Numbered from the stretch's first letter, positions 37,413 through 46,978 are shown. The stretch is 64,000 nt of DNA from an uncultured Kangiella sp. (GCA_947503345.1 CANNCW010000003.1:1-64000), one strand, 5' to 3'. The notes: generated from the sequence alone by a model not told the origin. Program-made: numbers and translations.

Positions 37413-38460
37413 TTTCTTCCCCTTGTTTTAAATTCTTCTCTTCTTTCTTTGATGTTACTATCGATAATATTTTACTGGTTAAAAGCTTTCTTATTTGACT
37501 TAATTTGGGCTTATTGTTTTTATCAAACTCAATTGGTCGGCACAATTGCATAGTTTGAATCCCCAAACGAGAAACAAGTATCCCAACACCTATTCCCTGG
37601 GCAGCCTTGGTAGACACTGTTGCTGCCAATCCTTTTCCAAGAAGTTCTACCCCTGCTTCAGCCACAAATTCACTGGCTCCGGCTAACATTAAATTGGTTG
37701 CCACTTGCTTAGTAAGCCCCAAACGGCCAAAGGCCGTTTGGGGACATCCATAAATTCTTGAAACTTCTTGAATCATTCGACTTGAACGCCAAGCTACTAA
37801 CGCCATGTCAGCTATGGCAAGCGGGCTAAGTGCTACCATAAGAGCTGATTCAGTGGCATGCTTTCTAATTGCCTCCATTGCTAGCTCATCTAAACCACTC
37901 AAAACCTGATCATTGTAGATTCTAATTAATTCAGAATCATTATGGGATTTATGAGTGGCTTGACGATATAAAGCTAAAGACTGAGATATATCTACTTCTG
38001 AACTAAATTCCTCACTAACATCATCTAAATAGTCAGTTGCTTTACCATAAGTTTCATTAGCATTAAATTGAGCTAATAATTTACGCACTTTATTTCTTTT
38101 AATTAACCTTTTTCCTTTCGCTCTACCTTTTATAAGTGCACCCGCTCCAGTAATAATAGTCACCAGAACAATAAGGCTGACAGCTCCACCTAGAACCTTG
38201 TTGATTTCGAACATTGAATCTACAAATTGCCATGCCTCATATATGGATGCAGTTACTATGAAAGAAGCAAATGACCAACCAAATACCTTAAGTAATTTAC
38301 TCTTAGTTTTTTTCGGCTTTAATTTAACCATGCTAGTTTCTGATGGCAGTTTTTTTTCCTTGTCATTAATGGCAACTGAATCTTCCAAAACATTAGAGTG
38401 CGCTTCAGACGACTCAACCTTAATAGTTTCACTATCAAACTTTACAGGCTTAGTACTCAT
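37405..38460 (-). CDS. ycjF: YcjF-like DUF697 inner-membrane protein
   Basis: The 351-residue protein has a charged N-terminal region of about 60 residues, two hydrophobic segments (about 65-85 and 90-110) and a C-terminal DUF697 domain with a third hydrophobic region. Typical segments are ATDYLDDVSEE and RIYGCPQTAFGRLGLTKQVATNLMLAGASE. YcjF is linked to the Psp and sigma-32 stress regulons in E. coli, but its biochemical role is unknown. It overlaps ycjX by four bases (ATGA type) and natA by eight. Confidence 0.85.
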   Translation of the reverse strand: MSTKPVKFDSETIKVESSEAHSNVLEDSVAINDKEKKLPSETSMVKLKPKKTKSKLLKVFGWSFASFIVTASIYEAWQFVDSMFEINKVLGGAVSLIVLVTIITGAGALIKGRAKGKRLIKRNKVRKLLAQFNANETYGKATDYLDDVSEEFSSEVDISQSLALYRQATHKSHNDSELIRIYNDQVLSGLDELAMEAIRKHATESALMVALSPLAIADMALVAWRSSRMIQEVSRIYGCPQTAFGRLGLTKQVATNLMLAGASEFVAEAGVELLGKGLAATVSTKAAQGIGVGILVSRLGIQTMQLCRPIEFDKNNKPKLSQIRKLLTSKILSIVTSKKEEKNLKQGEEND

Positions 38461-39872
38461 AAAAACTTGTCTCCTATCAGAAGCTCTATTACACGATCCA
38501 TTCTATGATGAGGTAATGCTTTTTCAGTAGTCAGTTCAGGGATAGCGAACTCAACAAAGTTGAACTCCTGATTAGCCCATTGTGATTGACTCATAGGCTC
38601 CGTTGGTATTATACCTGGGTAATTTACTATTTTCTTTTGTGTCCCAAGCTCATAACCCTTAACGCAGTTAAGTTTTTTATTATCATGATCGGCTATGACG
38701 GGTTCTGTTACTCGTATTGCACTGAAAGCCAAGTTATTAACCTGCACACCTTGATATCCAACCTGGTTTTCAGCCGAACGTAACATATTAGTTAGAAAGA
38801 CTTTTAAAGCATTATGCTGATCAGGAGGGACATGATCTGACTTGGATGAAGCTATCACAAGTCTATTAATTTGGGGCTGGAACATTCTTTTTAACCAATT
38901 TGATTGACCATAATTAAAGCTAGTAACCAATTTGGATAAGGTTGATTGTAACTCTTTATAAGAATCGAACCCTTGGTTCAGTACTTTTAGTACATCAACT
39001 AACATAAGCTGACGGTCAACTTTAGAAAAGTACTCTTTAAAGAAGGGCTTTACTATATGTTCTTTATAATAGTTAAATCTTTTTTCTAAAAGAATATAAG
39101 CATTGCCGTTTAACTCTATATCTTTTTGAATTAAGAGTGGAAAGAAATCTAAGACTGGAGCTGAATCAAGATCACCTGGGAGGACAAAGCGACCAGGTTG
39201 AATAAAGTGAATCCCTTTTTGACTTGATTTACAAGCTCTTAGAGTTTCTCTGAATTCTTTTGACAAGCTTTTTATATCTGACTCAGTAGTTGAGCTTATA
39301 TCTAAACTATTTATTCGCTCAAGCCAACCGCAAAGCATTTCTGATTGAGGGGGCATTGAAGCCCACTGATAAAACTGCTGACTCCATGTATGATAATCCA
39401 GGTTTAGTAGTGGTAAATCTAATAACCACTCACCCGGATAATCAACAATATCTACATTCAAATAACTATATGACTGTATTTTTTTGAGCCACTTATTTTT
39501 AATCTTATATTTAATACTAATACGTGCTTGGCTAATATTTGACGTTGAATCTGGCCAACAACCAGATTCTATAGAGCTAAGCGCCTTTGAATAAGGAAAT
39601 TCCGGAATATGCATATCATTATATGGAACCAGCTTAGCAGCTACGACTCGGCTGTCAGCATGAGCTAACCAAAACGGTAAAGTTTTTGAATTTTTCTGAT
39701 GAATAAGCTGATTAATAAATGAAGTAATAAATGCCGTTTTACCAGAACCACTCAACCCAGTAATACACACTCTAATATTTTTATCGAGCCCTCGCTCAAC
39801 AAGCTCTCTTGCATGTTTAATATGAGTTTTAACGCTCACAACTCCCCAACCATTAGCATTTATTATGCTCAT
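38457..39872 (-). CDS. ycjX: YcjX-like stress GTPase/ATPase (DUF463)
   Basis: The 471-residue P-loop protein opens with VERGLDKNIRVCITGLSGSGKTAF (Walker A GLSGSGKT, about 39-46), as in YcjX. The switch-like DYPGEWLLDLPLL block and a KGYELG..KIVNYPGIIP C-terminal region follow. YcjX is a psp/heat-shock-regulated protein of unknown role. It is the first gene of a tightly overlapping operon with ycjF, natA and natB. Confidence 0.88.
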   Translation of the reverse strand: MSIINANGWGVVSVKTHIKHARELVERGLDKNIRVCITGLSGSGKTAFITSFINQLIHQKNSKTLPFWLAHADSRVVAAKLVPYNDMHIPEFPYSKALSSIESGCWPDSTSNISQARISIKYKIKNKWLKKIQSYSYLNVDIVDYPGEWLLDLPLLNLDYHTWSQQFYQWASMPPQSEMLCGWLERINSLDISSTTESDIKSLSKEFRETLRACKSSQKGIHFIQPGRFVLPGDLDSAPVLDFFPLLIQKDIELNGNAYILLEKRFNYYKEHIVKPFFKEYFSKVDRQLMLVDVLKVLNQGFDSYKELQSTLSKLVTSFNYGQSNWLKRMFQPQINRLVIASSKSDHVPPDQHNALKVFLTNMLRSAENQVGYQGVQVNNLAFSAIRVTEPVIADHDNKKLNCVKGYELGTQKKIVNYPGIIPTEPMSQSQWANQEFNFVEFAIPELTTEKALPHHRMDRVIELLIGDKFL

Positions 39873-39936
39873 ATTATAACTTATTACACTAAGAGAGATT
39901 GTTTATAATAGTAAATATTTATTTCAGCGATAGTTG

Positions 39937-41571
39937 CTATTGTTTAGAGGTTTTTAAAGAAGAGAAGGCTTTTATTTCTTCAAATTGCAACTTTTCTAAT
40001 AGGTTACTTTGATATTCATATATTGGATAGCTGTACACTCTTTGAAGTAGAAGATATATTGGTGTTTCTTGCATTAATAAAAGACGGTTTTGAAATGATC
40101 GTTTTAAAATTTCAAACTGCTCGTCAGTCAATGATTCTTGATACTCTACTAAAATTGTATTTGCATTTAGTTCGCTATTGTTTTCTATACAGTTATTTTC
40201 TAAGACCTTAAAGTTTCCTTTTAAGTATATATTATTAAAGGCACCGAAAGTTAAGAGTTTTTCAACCACCCATTGATTATTATTTAGATTGAGTTTCTCA
40301 AAGCAATTATTAGAGTTCTGTCCAATTTCAAATAACTCATTGGTATGACCGACTTCTTCAAATAAATCCTCCTCTATAAAAAGAGAGTTTGAATACTCTT
40401 CATCCCAGCCTAATTTTAAAATTGTTAACTTATTGATGGGGTAACCAGAAAGCAACAGAGGTCTTAATATCGTATTTGCAATAAATTTATTCGATTGAAT
40501 AGCGTTAGATTCATCGTAATCAAACTTCATTATAGGTGGGTAAGAATTAAAAATATCGACTTCAGAAGTCATACCTAATAAGGAGCAATCATAGAATTGA
40601 CATACATTGAAACTCTTTTCAAAGACAAGTGCCAAACCTAAGTCGGAACTTTCGATTCTTAAGAAGTCAAAATACTGACCTGCTTCAATTTGGTTGCTAG
40701 GATTTAAAATATTTGTATTGTTTTCAATAGCGTCTGTTCGTATTTTATTAAGCTCTTGGTAATAGATACTAATTAATTCTAGCGATATGTTTGATAGGTA
40801 TGATTTAAAAGAGTCAGTAAATGTTATGTTCTCTTCTAATGGCAGGTGTCCCAACCACTCTAAATACCCTTTCTGAGATCGCATAAGCTTATTCAGAAAG
40901 TTTTTAAAACTTAAGACTTTATTTGCAATTTCTCCTTGATTTAAAGTAACAGAACTCTTTTCAACAACACAGAATATATGTTCGTTATCTATTAAAAAAT
41001 CAACAGTTTTAATATTATCGCTATTACAAAATAAAAGATTAGCAATAAGCTTTGAAAAATATTCGCTTTCACTTTTTCTATATGAACCTAACTCCTTAAC
41101 ATGTAATTCATCTGACTCTTGATTAACATCATTAACTAACGTTAGATTCTTTAAAATTCGATATAGTTCACCCAGCACTCTTTGCTCAGCGATATCACCT
41201 AAAATCATAATCTTAACATTAGAGGTAGATAAACTTGAATTTGAAAGCTCTTTCTCTACTTTCTGCAATAGAATTGGAATTTGTGACTCTTGTAGGACAA
41301 ATATATAACGTTGAAAAAAGACTGAAGATTTTTGCTTTAAGTCTATTCCGTTATCAAAAGCAAATTTAGCAAGTTCTCTTTCAAGAACAACAGGCCTATT
41401 GGAATTTAGATAAAGCCCTATTGAAACAGTTGACTTGTTTGTTTGGATTACTTGAAAGGAACTATTTTCTTTAACAATTTCTACAATAGAATTATTTACG
41501 TCTACAGCGGACTTAACTCCTAAAGAAGCTACTGACAGTAAAATAAGAAATAGGTATATTATTTTCCGCAT
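39937..41571 (-). CDS. Secreted protein of unknown family, 544 residues
   Basis: I do not recognise this protein. It has a signal peptide (MRKIIYLFLILLSVASLGVKSA), then about 520 residues rich in Asn, Glu, Leu and Ser with few Cys and no obvious metal site. The pattern of the N-terminal 150 residues and of the last 60 residues (SFQNRLLLMQETPIYLLLQRV) faintly recalls M16-type peptidase repeats, but no HxxEH motif is present. It follows the TonB2/TPR operon on the same strand with a terminator-like hairpin in between, and precedes ycjX by 64 bases. Low GC compared with its neighbours is evident. Confidence 0.7.
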   Translation of the reverse strand: MRKIIYLFLILLSVASLGVKSAVDVNNSIVEIVKENSSFQVIQTNKSTVSIGLYLNSNRPVVLERELAKFAFDNGIDLKQKSSVFFQRYIFVLQESQIPILLQKVEKELSNSSLSTSNVKIMILGDIAEQRVLGELYRILKNLTLVNDVNQESDELHVKELGSYRKSESEYFSKLIANLLFCNSDNIKTVDFLIDNEHIFCVVEKSSVTLNQGEIANKVLSFKNFLNKLMRSQKGYLEWLGHLPLEENITFTDSFKSYLSNISLELISIYYQELNKIRTDAIENNTNILNPSNQIEAGQYFDFLRIESSDLGLALVFEKSFNVCQFYDCSLLGMTSEVDIFNSYPPIMKFDYDESNAIQSNKFIANTILRPLLLSGYPINKLTILKLGWDEEYSNSLFIEEDLFEEVGHTNELFEIGQNSNNCFEKLNLNNNQWVVEKLLTFGAFNNIYLKGNFKVLENNCIENNSELNANTILVEYQESLTDEQFEILKRSFQNRLLLMQETPIYLLLQRVYSYPIYEYQSNLLEKLQFEEIKAFSSLKTSKQ

Positions 41572-41573
41572 AA

Positions 41574-41597
41574 GAAAAAGGCCTCTTTCGAGGCCTT
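41574..41597 (-). terminator. Terminator/attenuator hairpin before the 544-residue protein
   Basis: AAGGCCTC (41578-41585) and GAGGCCTT (41590-41597) pair across TTTC. In the minus direction a T-run follows and reaches the next start codon at 41571. The GAGG that would be that gene's Shine-Dalgarno lies in the descending arm. Confidence 0.8.
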
Positions 41598-41601
41598 ATT
41601 A

Positions 41602-42981
41602 TCAATTAACTCTGGCTTCTGCCTCTGCTTTCTCAGCAGCGACCTCTGCTTCAACAGCCTCCGCTTCTTTTCTTAATAGCTCACGAACCTCTTGCTTTTG
41701 CTTAATATAAGCAATCCAAGAAGTAGCATTTTTTCGCACACGGTCAACGTTTTTAGCTTTTTGCAATGCTTGTATTGCAGCATTTTCATTACCTAAATAG
41801 AATTGGCCAGCGCCTATCTGTAAATATGCATTCCCTCTTTCGACTGGTTTTAAGCCACCCTTATTGACCGCTTGCTGGAAGTATTTAATTGCATTTTGAT
41901 AGTCTTCCATATCGAAATACATATTACCAATCCGATATGAGTATTCCCCTTTGCTAGAAACCGCAGAAACATTTTTATAAGCCTGAATTGCTTTATCTCT
42001 TTCTTTTGCAGCATATAAATATCTAGCAACGAGCTTCAAGTTTTCTTCACTTTTAGGAACTATTCCATTTTGAAAACCTTCTTGAATACGTTCAGCCGCT
42101 CTTAAGGGCGCACCATTATTTGCATGCAAGGATGCGACGTTTTTATATTCAGATTCTTTTTTCCAAATTCCTTTCTGATAAGCAAGTTCTGATACCGCCA
42201 AAGCTGAAGCCTGGTCACCTTTTTGGTAATGGATAGAAAATAGTTGATTCCAATAATCTTTGTTGTTTGGGTAATGACCAACCATTTCTGTTAATACATT
42301 TACAGTACCATTCATGTCCTTTAGTCGATAATGAAGACCATAAAGCATTTTATACAAAGACTCTTTTTCTTTTATTTTAGTCGTTTTGTTTAATGCAATA
42401 TAAGCTGGACAAATAGCATTTCTAAAATCATTATCTTGATAATATAGCTGTGCCAGAGCCTTATAATCAGAAACTGGCGGCTTTATAACTTGCTCGAAGT
42501 ACTGTTTCATCCAGTTAATAGCATTTTTATAATCTTTCTTTCCTAAATATGCCCATGCTACTTGTTTTTTCATTTGCAAAATTGAATTTACAGGTAACGC
42601 ATCTAAGTTTACTACTTCTTTTGCATACTGGACTGTTTTATTGAAATCATTAGCTTCAAATGCGAACCTGGCTAAATATTGGTTTACTACCGAAAGGGCA
42701 AACTTGTCTGAAGATGAGTTTTTCACTTCTAACAATAAAGCCTTCGCTTGAGCTTTATTAGCAGCTCCACCATCTGCTAATAACTGATTAGCAGTAGTGA
42801 CCTTCTTATAAGCACCTGGATTTTTAAAACCAGAAACTTGCCTTTTGGGATATTCTCCAGACTCTTTTGCTAGAATAGAACAATTACCCGTATATTTCGT
42901 ACTTAGGGCGCTAAGCTCTCCAATAGGAAGCAACGCTAACATTGATATACATATAACTCTATATTTCATTACATTCACCAT
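41602..42981 (-). CDS. TonB2-system TPR protein
   Basis: The 459-residue protein has a signal peptide and repeated TPR helices over about 60-430. These include KYAKEVVNLDALP, YRIGNMYFDMEDYQNAIKYFQQAV and AYLQIGAGQFYLGNENAAIQALQKA. The C-terminus is an Ala/Glu helix. It is the last gene of the TonB2 operon, as in Vibrio and Shewanella, and probably supports the periplasmic complex. ATG 42981 is the longest start; ATG 42969 gives a tidier signal peptide and is equally possible. tonB2 ends 3 bases upstream. Confidence 0.85.
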   Translation of the reverse strand: MVNVMKYRVICISMLALLPIGELSALSTKYTGNCSILAKESGEYPKRQVSGFKNPGAYKKVTTANQLLADGGAANKAQAKALLLEVKNSSSDKFALSVVNQYLARFAFEANDFNKTVQYAKEVVNLDALPVNSILQMKKQVAWAYLGKKDYKNAINWMKQYFEQVIKPPVSDYKALAQLYYQDNDFRNAICPAYIALNKTTKIKEKESLYKMLYGLHYRLKDMNGTVNVLTEMVGHYPNNKDYWNQLFSIHYQKGDQASALAVSELAYQKGIWKKESEYKNVASLHANNGAPLRAAERIQEGFQNGIVPKSEENLKLVARYLYAAKERDKAIQAYKNVSAVSSKGEYSYRIGNMYFDMEDYQNAIKYFQQAVNKGGLKPVERGNAYLQIGAGQFYLGNENAAIQALQKAKNVDRVRKNATSWIAYIKQKQEVRELLRKEAEAVEAEVAAEKAEAEARVN

Positions 42982-42984
42982 AGC

Positions 42985-43614
42985 TTAATGGTTTAATTCA
43001 AATTTCATGGTGTAGCGCATATTTTTTTGTTCTACTGGCTGACCATTATATTGCTTAGGTTTGAATTTCCATTTTCTAATAGCCCTTCTTGCTTCTTTAT
43101 CAAAAACACGTCTTGGTTTAGCTTCAGTGATTTTAATATTTGCAGGAGAACCATCAGGTAGAATATCAAAAACAAACTTAACATATCCTTCGATCCCTTT
43201 TAGGTTTGCATCTTGCGGGTAAGTAGCAGGGACAGTACTTAAAGGGATAGCATCTCCATCACCGAAACCTGCAAACCCAGTTCCTTGCTGACCTAAAGAA
43301 CCAGCATACAAACCTTCACCTTCGAACGTAGCGTCAAGATTATCAATTTCAATATTTACTATATTAGTTACAACTTTATTTTGCTCTTGAATCTGTTGCT
43401 GAGGCGGCGGTGGTTCTTTTGGTGGTGGTGGCTTCTTTGGAACTCGACGCTCTTTACGTTGAATTTCTTTTTCCTCGATGACTTGACCGATATCCACAGT
43501 GGTATCACCTACATCAGAAGCGCCTTCACCAGTACCTATCAAGCTATTCATAAGCAAGAATAAACCAACCACAATTCCAAAAGAAATCAATGCACTTAAT
43601 ATCAATCTGCCCAT
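42985..43614 (-). CDS. tonB2: TonB2-type energy transducer
   Basis: The 209-residue protein has an N-terminal anchor (about 5-25). A short Pro/Lys-rich linker (VPKKPPPPKEPPPPQQQ, about 57-73) precedes a TonB C-terminal domain (about 120-209: VPATYPQDANLKGIEGYVKFVF, ARRAIRKWKFKPKQYNGQPV). It passes proton-motive energy from ExbB/ExbD to outer-membrane receptors. The gene starts 1 base after exbD2 and ends 3 bases before the TPR gene. Confidence 0.92.
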   Translation of the reverse strand: MGRLILSALISFGIVVGLFLLMNSLIGTGEGASDVGDTTVDIGQVIEEKEIQRKERRVPKKPPPPKEPPPPQQQIQEQNKVVTNIVNIEIDNLDATFEGEGLYAGSLGQQGTGFAGFGDGDAIPLSTVPATYPQDANLKGIEGYVKFVFDILPDGSPANIKITEAKPRRVFDKEARRAIRKWKFKPKQYNGQPVEQKNMRYTMKFELNH

Positions 43615-43615
43615 C

Positions 43616-44017
43616 TTAACTCTCCGGATTAATTGCGTTACAGACTTTCGCGCCGGTCTTACGGGCTTGGTCTAATACATCTAAAACCACTCCAGCACGA
43701 GCCTCTTGGTCCGCTTGGATTACCACAGCACCTTCAGGATTCTCAACTCTCAAAGAATCAAGTTTAGACTTAATTTCTGACGGTTGAACTTCTGATTTAT
43801 CCATATGAATTCGACTTTTATCATCTATTGCAATAAAAACATACGCATTTTCACATGGACTTGCGGTATTACCTGATACTTTATTTACTTCAACACCAGC
43901 TTGCTTAACAAATACAGTAGTCACGATGAAGAAAATCAACATGATGAATACAATATCAAGCATTGGTGTCATGTCGATATCGACATCTTCTTGCTTTTTC
44001 TTAGTATTAATTGCCAT
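43616..44017 (-). CDS. exbD2: ExbD2-type biopolymer transport protein
   Basis: The 133-residue protein has one N-terminal helix carrying the proton-relay Asp in MTPMLDIVFIMLIFFIVT (Asp about residue 21). A periplasmic domain follows (VVIQADQEARAGVVLDVLDQAR). It pairs with ExbB2 to form the proton channel. It is one base from tonB2. Confidence 0.94.
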   Translation of the reverse strand: MAINTKKKQEDVDIDMTPMLDIVFIMLIFFIVTTVFVKQAGVEVNKVSGNTASPCENAYVFIAIDDKSRIHMDKSEVQPSEIKSKLDSLRVENPEGAVVIQADQEARAGVVLDVLDQARKTGAKVCNAINPES

Positions 44018-44035
44018 TCAATCTATACCTAAATT

Positions 44036-44560
44036 CTAGTGGTGCGGAAGACTATCAGCGAATTGATGTGTCTTCACAAAAGCAGCCTGCTCTAAACGGT
44101 TACTTACGAACAAACCAGATAAAGCTGCAACCATACCTGCCATCGTTGGAATAGTAGCCTGGAAAATACCATCAGCCATTTGACGAGCACTACCTGAACC
44201 TGCACCAGTCATTCCGTCAAAAACACTAATCATACCCGTAACAGTACCTAATAGACCCAAAAGAGGACAGACAGCGATAAGAGTTTTGATTAACAATAGA
44301 CCTGCATTCAAAGACTCTCTAGCATCTGAAACCCAATAATCTCGGATTCTATGGGCACTCCAAGACATGGTATCTTCACGTGCGTCCCAAGAAGCAATTT
44401 TCATTCTAGCTTGCTTTGGGAACTCCTTATAGATGAACCAAATTCTCTCAACTATAAATGTCCACATGAAGAACAGTACTGCAGCAATTGCCCACAGTAC
44501 TGGTCCACCCATATCGATGAATTCAAGTATTGTATAAAACAACGAACTTAAAAAATTCAT
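44036..44560 (-). CDS. exbB2: ExbB2-type proton channel subunit
   Basis: This 174-residue MotA/TolQ/ExbB protein has three helices. The signature PLLGLLGTVTGMISVFDGM and the TIPTMAGMVAALSGLFVSN helix are conserved. It lacks the longer N-terminus of enteric ExbB, as TonB2-system ExbB proteins do. Confidence 0.93.
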   Translation of the reverse strand: MNFLSSLFYTILEFIDMGGPVLWAIAAVLFFMWTFIVERIWFIYKEFPKQARMKIASWDAREDTMSWSAHRIRDYWVSDARESLNAGLLLIKTLIAVCPLLGLLGTVTGMISVFDGMTGAGSGSARQMADGIFQATIPTMAGMVAALSGLFVSNRLEQAAFVKTHQFADSLPHH

Positions 44561-44571
44561 TCGATTACCTA

Positions 44572-45915
44572 CTATTTATTTTCTTCGTGTTGAGCCATTA
44601 AACCCGTACTTTGTTCTTCTAAAGTATGGATAATGTTTTTACTCTTACCAGCAACTACTGCGTGTAATAACGTTAATGGAATAGCACATAATAGACCCCA
44701 TACCGTTGTTACCAATGCTTTAGAAATACCGCCAGCCATAATTTTAGGGTCGCCTGTACCGTGTAATGTAATCGATTGGAATACATCGATCATACCAGTA
44801 ACTGTACCTAATAGACCTAATAATGGACCAACAGCTGCGATAACTTTAATTAAGTTAATACCGCGCTCAATTTTTGGCGTTTCTTTCAATACGGCTTCAT
44901 CAAGCTTTAGCTCAAGGTTATCAGTATCTTCGTTCTTATTCGCAAGATATACTTTCATGATACGACCAAGAGGGTTGTTCTTTGGCGTAGAGCTCTTCTT
45001 TTGACGACTGATAGCTGGGCCCGTAACAAAATACAAAGTAACAAAGCTATATAGCCAAATTGCAAAACCAACGACTAACAATACAGCAACAGCTTTACCC
45101 GCTAAGCCCATGTATTCACCGTTAAACAAACGATCAACTAAGCTAGTTTTTAAGGCTTGAAGTCTTAAAATACCACCTTTTGACGGATCTACGTATAAAC
45201 TACCATAACCACCAGCTGGAGCAGAGTTGTAACCATCCATTGCGGCTAATATTTGAGTACCTGGTTGAACTTGCAAATGACTGATTTTGCCATTTTTATA
45301 ATCTAGATATTCACCGCCTTGTAATAAGTTAAAAGCACCTACACGAGTAACAGTTTGAGACTCAGTGATACCTTCTTTATTAACAACGTCGGTTGTAAAG
45401 CTAGTAGTTTTACCTTGCTCTGTCATTTCTTGAAGTAATAAAACATAGAATTCGCGAAGCTCTGACATACTTGGAGTACCAGAATCGTTCAAACCTGCTA
45501 ATAAAGCATCACGGCCAGGGTACTGCGCAGAAATAACTGACGCACCCATATCACCTTGAATACTACTAGCCGCTTGACGAACGACACCAAATAACTCACC
45601 CAAGTTACCTTGCTTAGCACGTAACTCTGTTTCTAATTCAGTAAGTCTTAATTCGTTAGCTTGGAATTGACTTTGTAAATTAGTCGCCGTAGCTTCAGCT
45701 TGAGCTAACTTTGCACGAGCGTCGCGTAATTTACGGTCTTGAGTTGCTTTATTAGCACGAAAATCTGATTCACGTTGCTTATTTACTTGCTGTTGTAGTT
45801 GCTCTTGATTACGAACTTCACGCAACAAATCATCTAAAGTTGTAGCTGCCTTTACAGATACGTTCGCACTTAAGCCAACAATTGCAGCCAAAGATAAAGT
45901 AATTATTTTTTTCAT
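44572..45915 (-). CDS. ttpC: TtpC-like MotA/TolQ/ExbB family protein with periplasmic coiled coil
   Basis: The 447-residue protein has a signal peptide (cut near KAATT), then a coiled coil (about 35-115). A periplasmic domain follows, then helices from about 275 with PLLGLLGTVTGMIDVFQSI and the ALVTTVWGLLCAIPLTLLH helix. This matches TtpC, the extra component needed by TonB2 systems in Vibrio. Its start overlaps the DUF3450 gene by four bases. Confidence 0.9.
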   Translation of the reverse strand: MKKIITLSLAAIVGLSANVSVKAATTLDDLLREVRNQEQLQQQVNKQRESDFRANKATQDRKLRDARAKLAQAEATATNLQSQFQANELRLTELETELRAKQGNLGELFGVVRQAASSIQGDMGASVISAQYPGRDALLAGLNDSGTPSMSELREFYVLLLQEMTEQGKTTSFTTDVVNKEGITESQTVTRVGAFNLLQGGEYLDYKNGKISHLQVQPGTQILAAMDGYNSAPAGGYGSLYVDPSKGGILRLQALKTSLVDRLFNGEYMGLAGKAVAVLLVVGFAIWLYSFVTLYFVTGPAISRQKKSSTPKNNPLGRIMKVYLANKNEDTDNLELKLDEAVLKETPKIERGINLIKVIAAVGPLLGLLGTVTGMIDVFQSITLHGTGDPKIMAGGISKALVTTVWGLLCAIPLTLLHAVVAGKSKNIIHTLEEQSTGLMAQHEENK

Positions 45916-46688
45916 TGCGCTGCCTCCGCTACCGCTACAGGAATTTTGAACATTTCAACTGGTACAATACCATCAGTCATTTTCATAGCTTCATCAACTT
46001 CAGCGATATACTCTTCAGGTAAATCAATCCACTGCTTATCGGCTTTGTTCCAATAGCGACCACTCTTACGATCTCTAGTTAAATAAATGTATGCGGTACG
46101 ACCAACACGCAAGAAATCAACCTCAACCGCCTGACCATCACGGTCGATAGAGCCTGAGTCGGCTTGCATCACGTTGCCGTAACCCATTTCAATTTGGTAA
46201 GCTTCTAAGATTTTACGGTATTTTTCCGAGACAGAGATATCAGCGTCATCCATCATACGATTTAATTCTGCAATACGCTGAGTTCTTTTGTCTAAACTGA
46301 AAGGGATATCTAAATCAACGAAAGTTTCTAACGTTTTAATCATCTCATCCATTAAAGGAAGAACGCCTTTTTCAGTCTCATCAATTGACTCCATCTCATT
46401 AGCCATATTACTAATAGACTCGTCTTGACTTTTTACCTGACGTCTTAATTGAGTATTAAAGGTTTCCAAGGTGTCTACGCGGCCTAGAGTATTACGATAC
46501 TCGAATGCAGCATCAGCAGCTTGCTCCGCTAAAGTGTTAATTTTCTTTTGAGAGCTCGCAGCAGCTTTATCGATACGCTTTTCAACGGTTACTGAAGACT
46601 CAAATGGTCCAGCGACTGCTGTTCCCCCTAAAATTGCGCTGGTGATAACGGCCAACGCTGTTTTTTTCAATATTACTGTTTTTTTCAT
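45912..46688 (-). CDS. DUF3450 periplasmic protein of the TonB2 operon
   Basis: The protein (258 residues from ATG 46688) has a signal peptide (MKKTVILKKTALAVITSAILGGTAVAG). A coiled coil (about 35-105) with NTQLRRQVKSQDESISNMANEMES is followed by the DUF3450 C-terminal domain (VDFLRVGRTAYIYLTRD, GRYWNKADKQW). Such genes head TonB2-ttpC operons in marine gammaproteobacteria. In-frame ATG 46694 and TTG 46700 lie upstream; spacing from GGG at 46695-46697 favours 46688. Confidence 0.88.
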   Translation of the reverse strand: MKKTVILKKTALAVITSAILGGTAVAGPFESSVTVEKRIDKAAASSQKKINTLAEQAADAAFEYRNTLGRVDTLETFNTQLRRQVKSQDESISNMANEMESIDETEKGVLPLMDEMIKTLETFVDLDIPFSLDKRTQRIAELNRMMDDADISVSEKYRKILEAYQIEMGYGNVMQADSGSIDRDGQAVEVDFLRVGRTAYIYLTRDRKSGRYWNKADKQWIDLPEEYIAEVDEAMKMTDGIVPVEMFKIPVAVAEAAQ

Positions 46689-46745
46689 ATACATACCCAA
46701 ATTTCAACTCAGAAATCTATCGTTACCAACCGTATAAACGATTGC

Positions 46746-46783
46746 TTTATAAAAAAGGGTTAAAATATATCCTTTTTTATAAA
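46746..46783. promoter_or_regulatory. 13-bp AT-rich inverted repeat upstream of the TonB2 operon
   Basis: TTTATAAAAAAGG (46746-46758) and CCTTTTTTATAAA (46771-46783) are exact complements with a 12-base spacer, 58 bases before the DUF3450 start. There is no GC core or U-tail to make it a terminator. The rest of 46784-46978 shows no gene and no clear Fur box. Confidence 0.5.
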
Positions 46784-46978
46784 ATTTGTTGTAGATGGCT
46801 TACAAACAACCATTCTGAAACCCAAAGAAACCAACTATAAGGTCAAAGTAATAGTCGGTCAACACACTATTGTCGCTTTATAAGGATTATTTTGAGAAAT
46901 CCCTCATAACTAAAGCAGATCTAATTGTTTAATTAAACTCTTACAATGACTATGACGCTTAAACCACTTGAAAAGTTA

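Noticed and set aside
39937..41571. Assignment of the 544-residue protein as an M16 peptidase
   Set aside because: Only faint pattern similarity; no HxxEH or other metal motif.
46746..46783. Inverted repeat as a terminator
   Set aside because: The stem has only two G-C pairs at its top and no asymmetric U-tail; it lies upstream of the operon.
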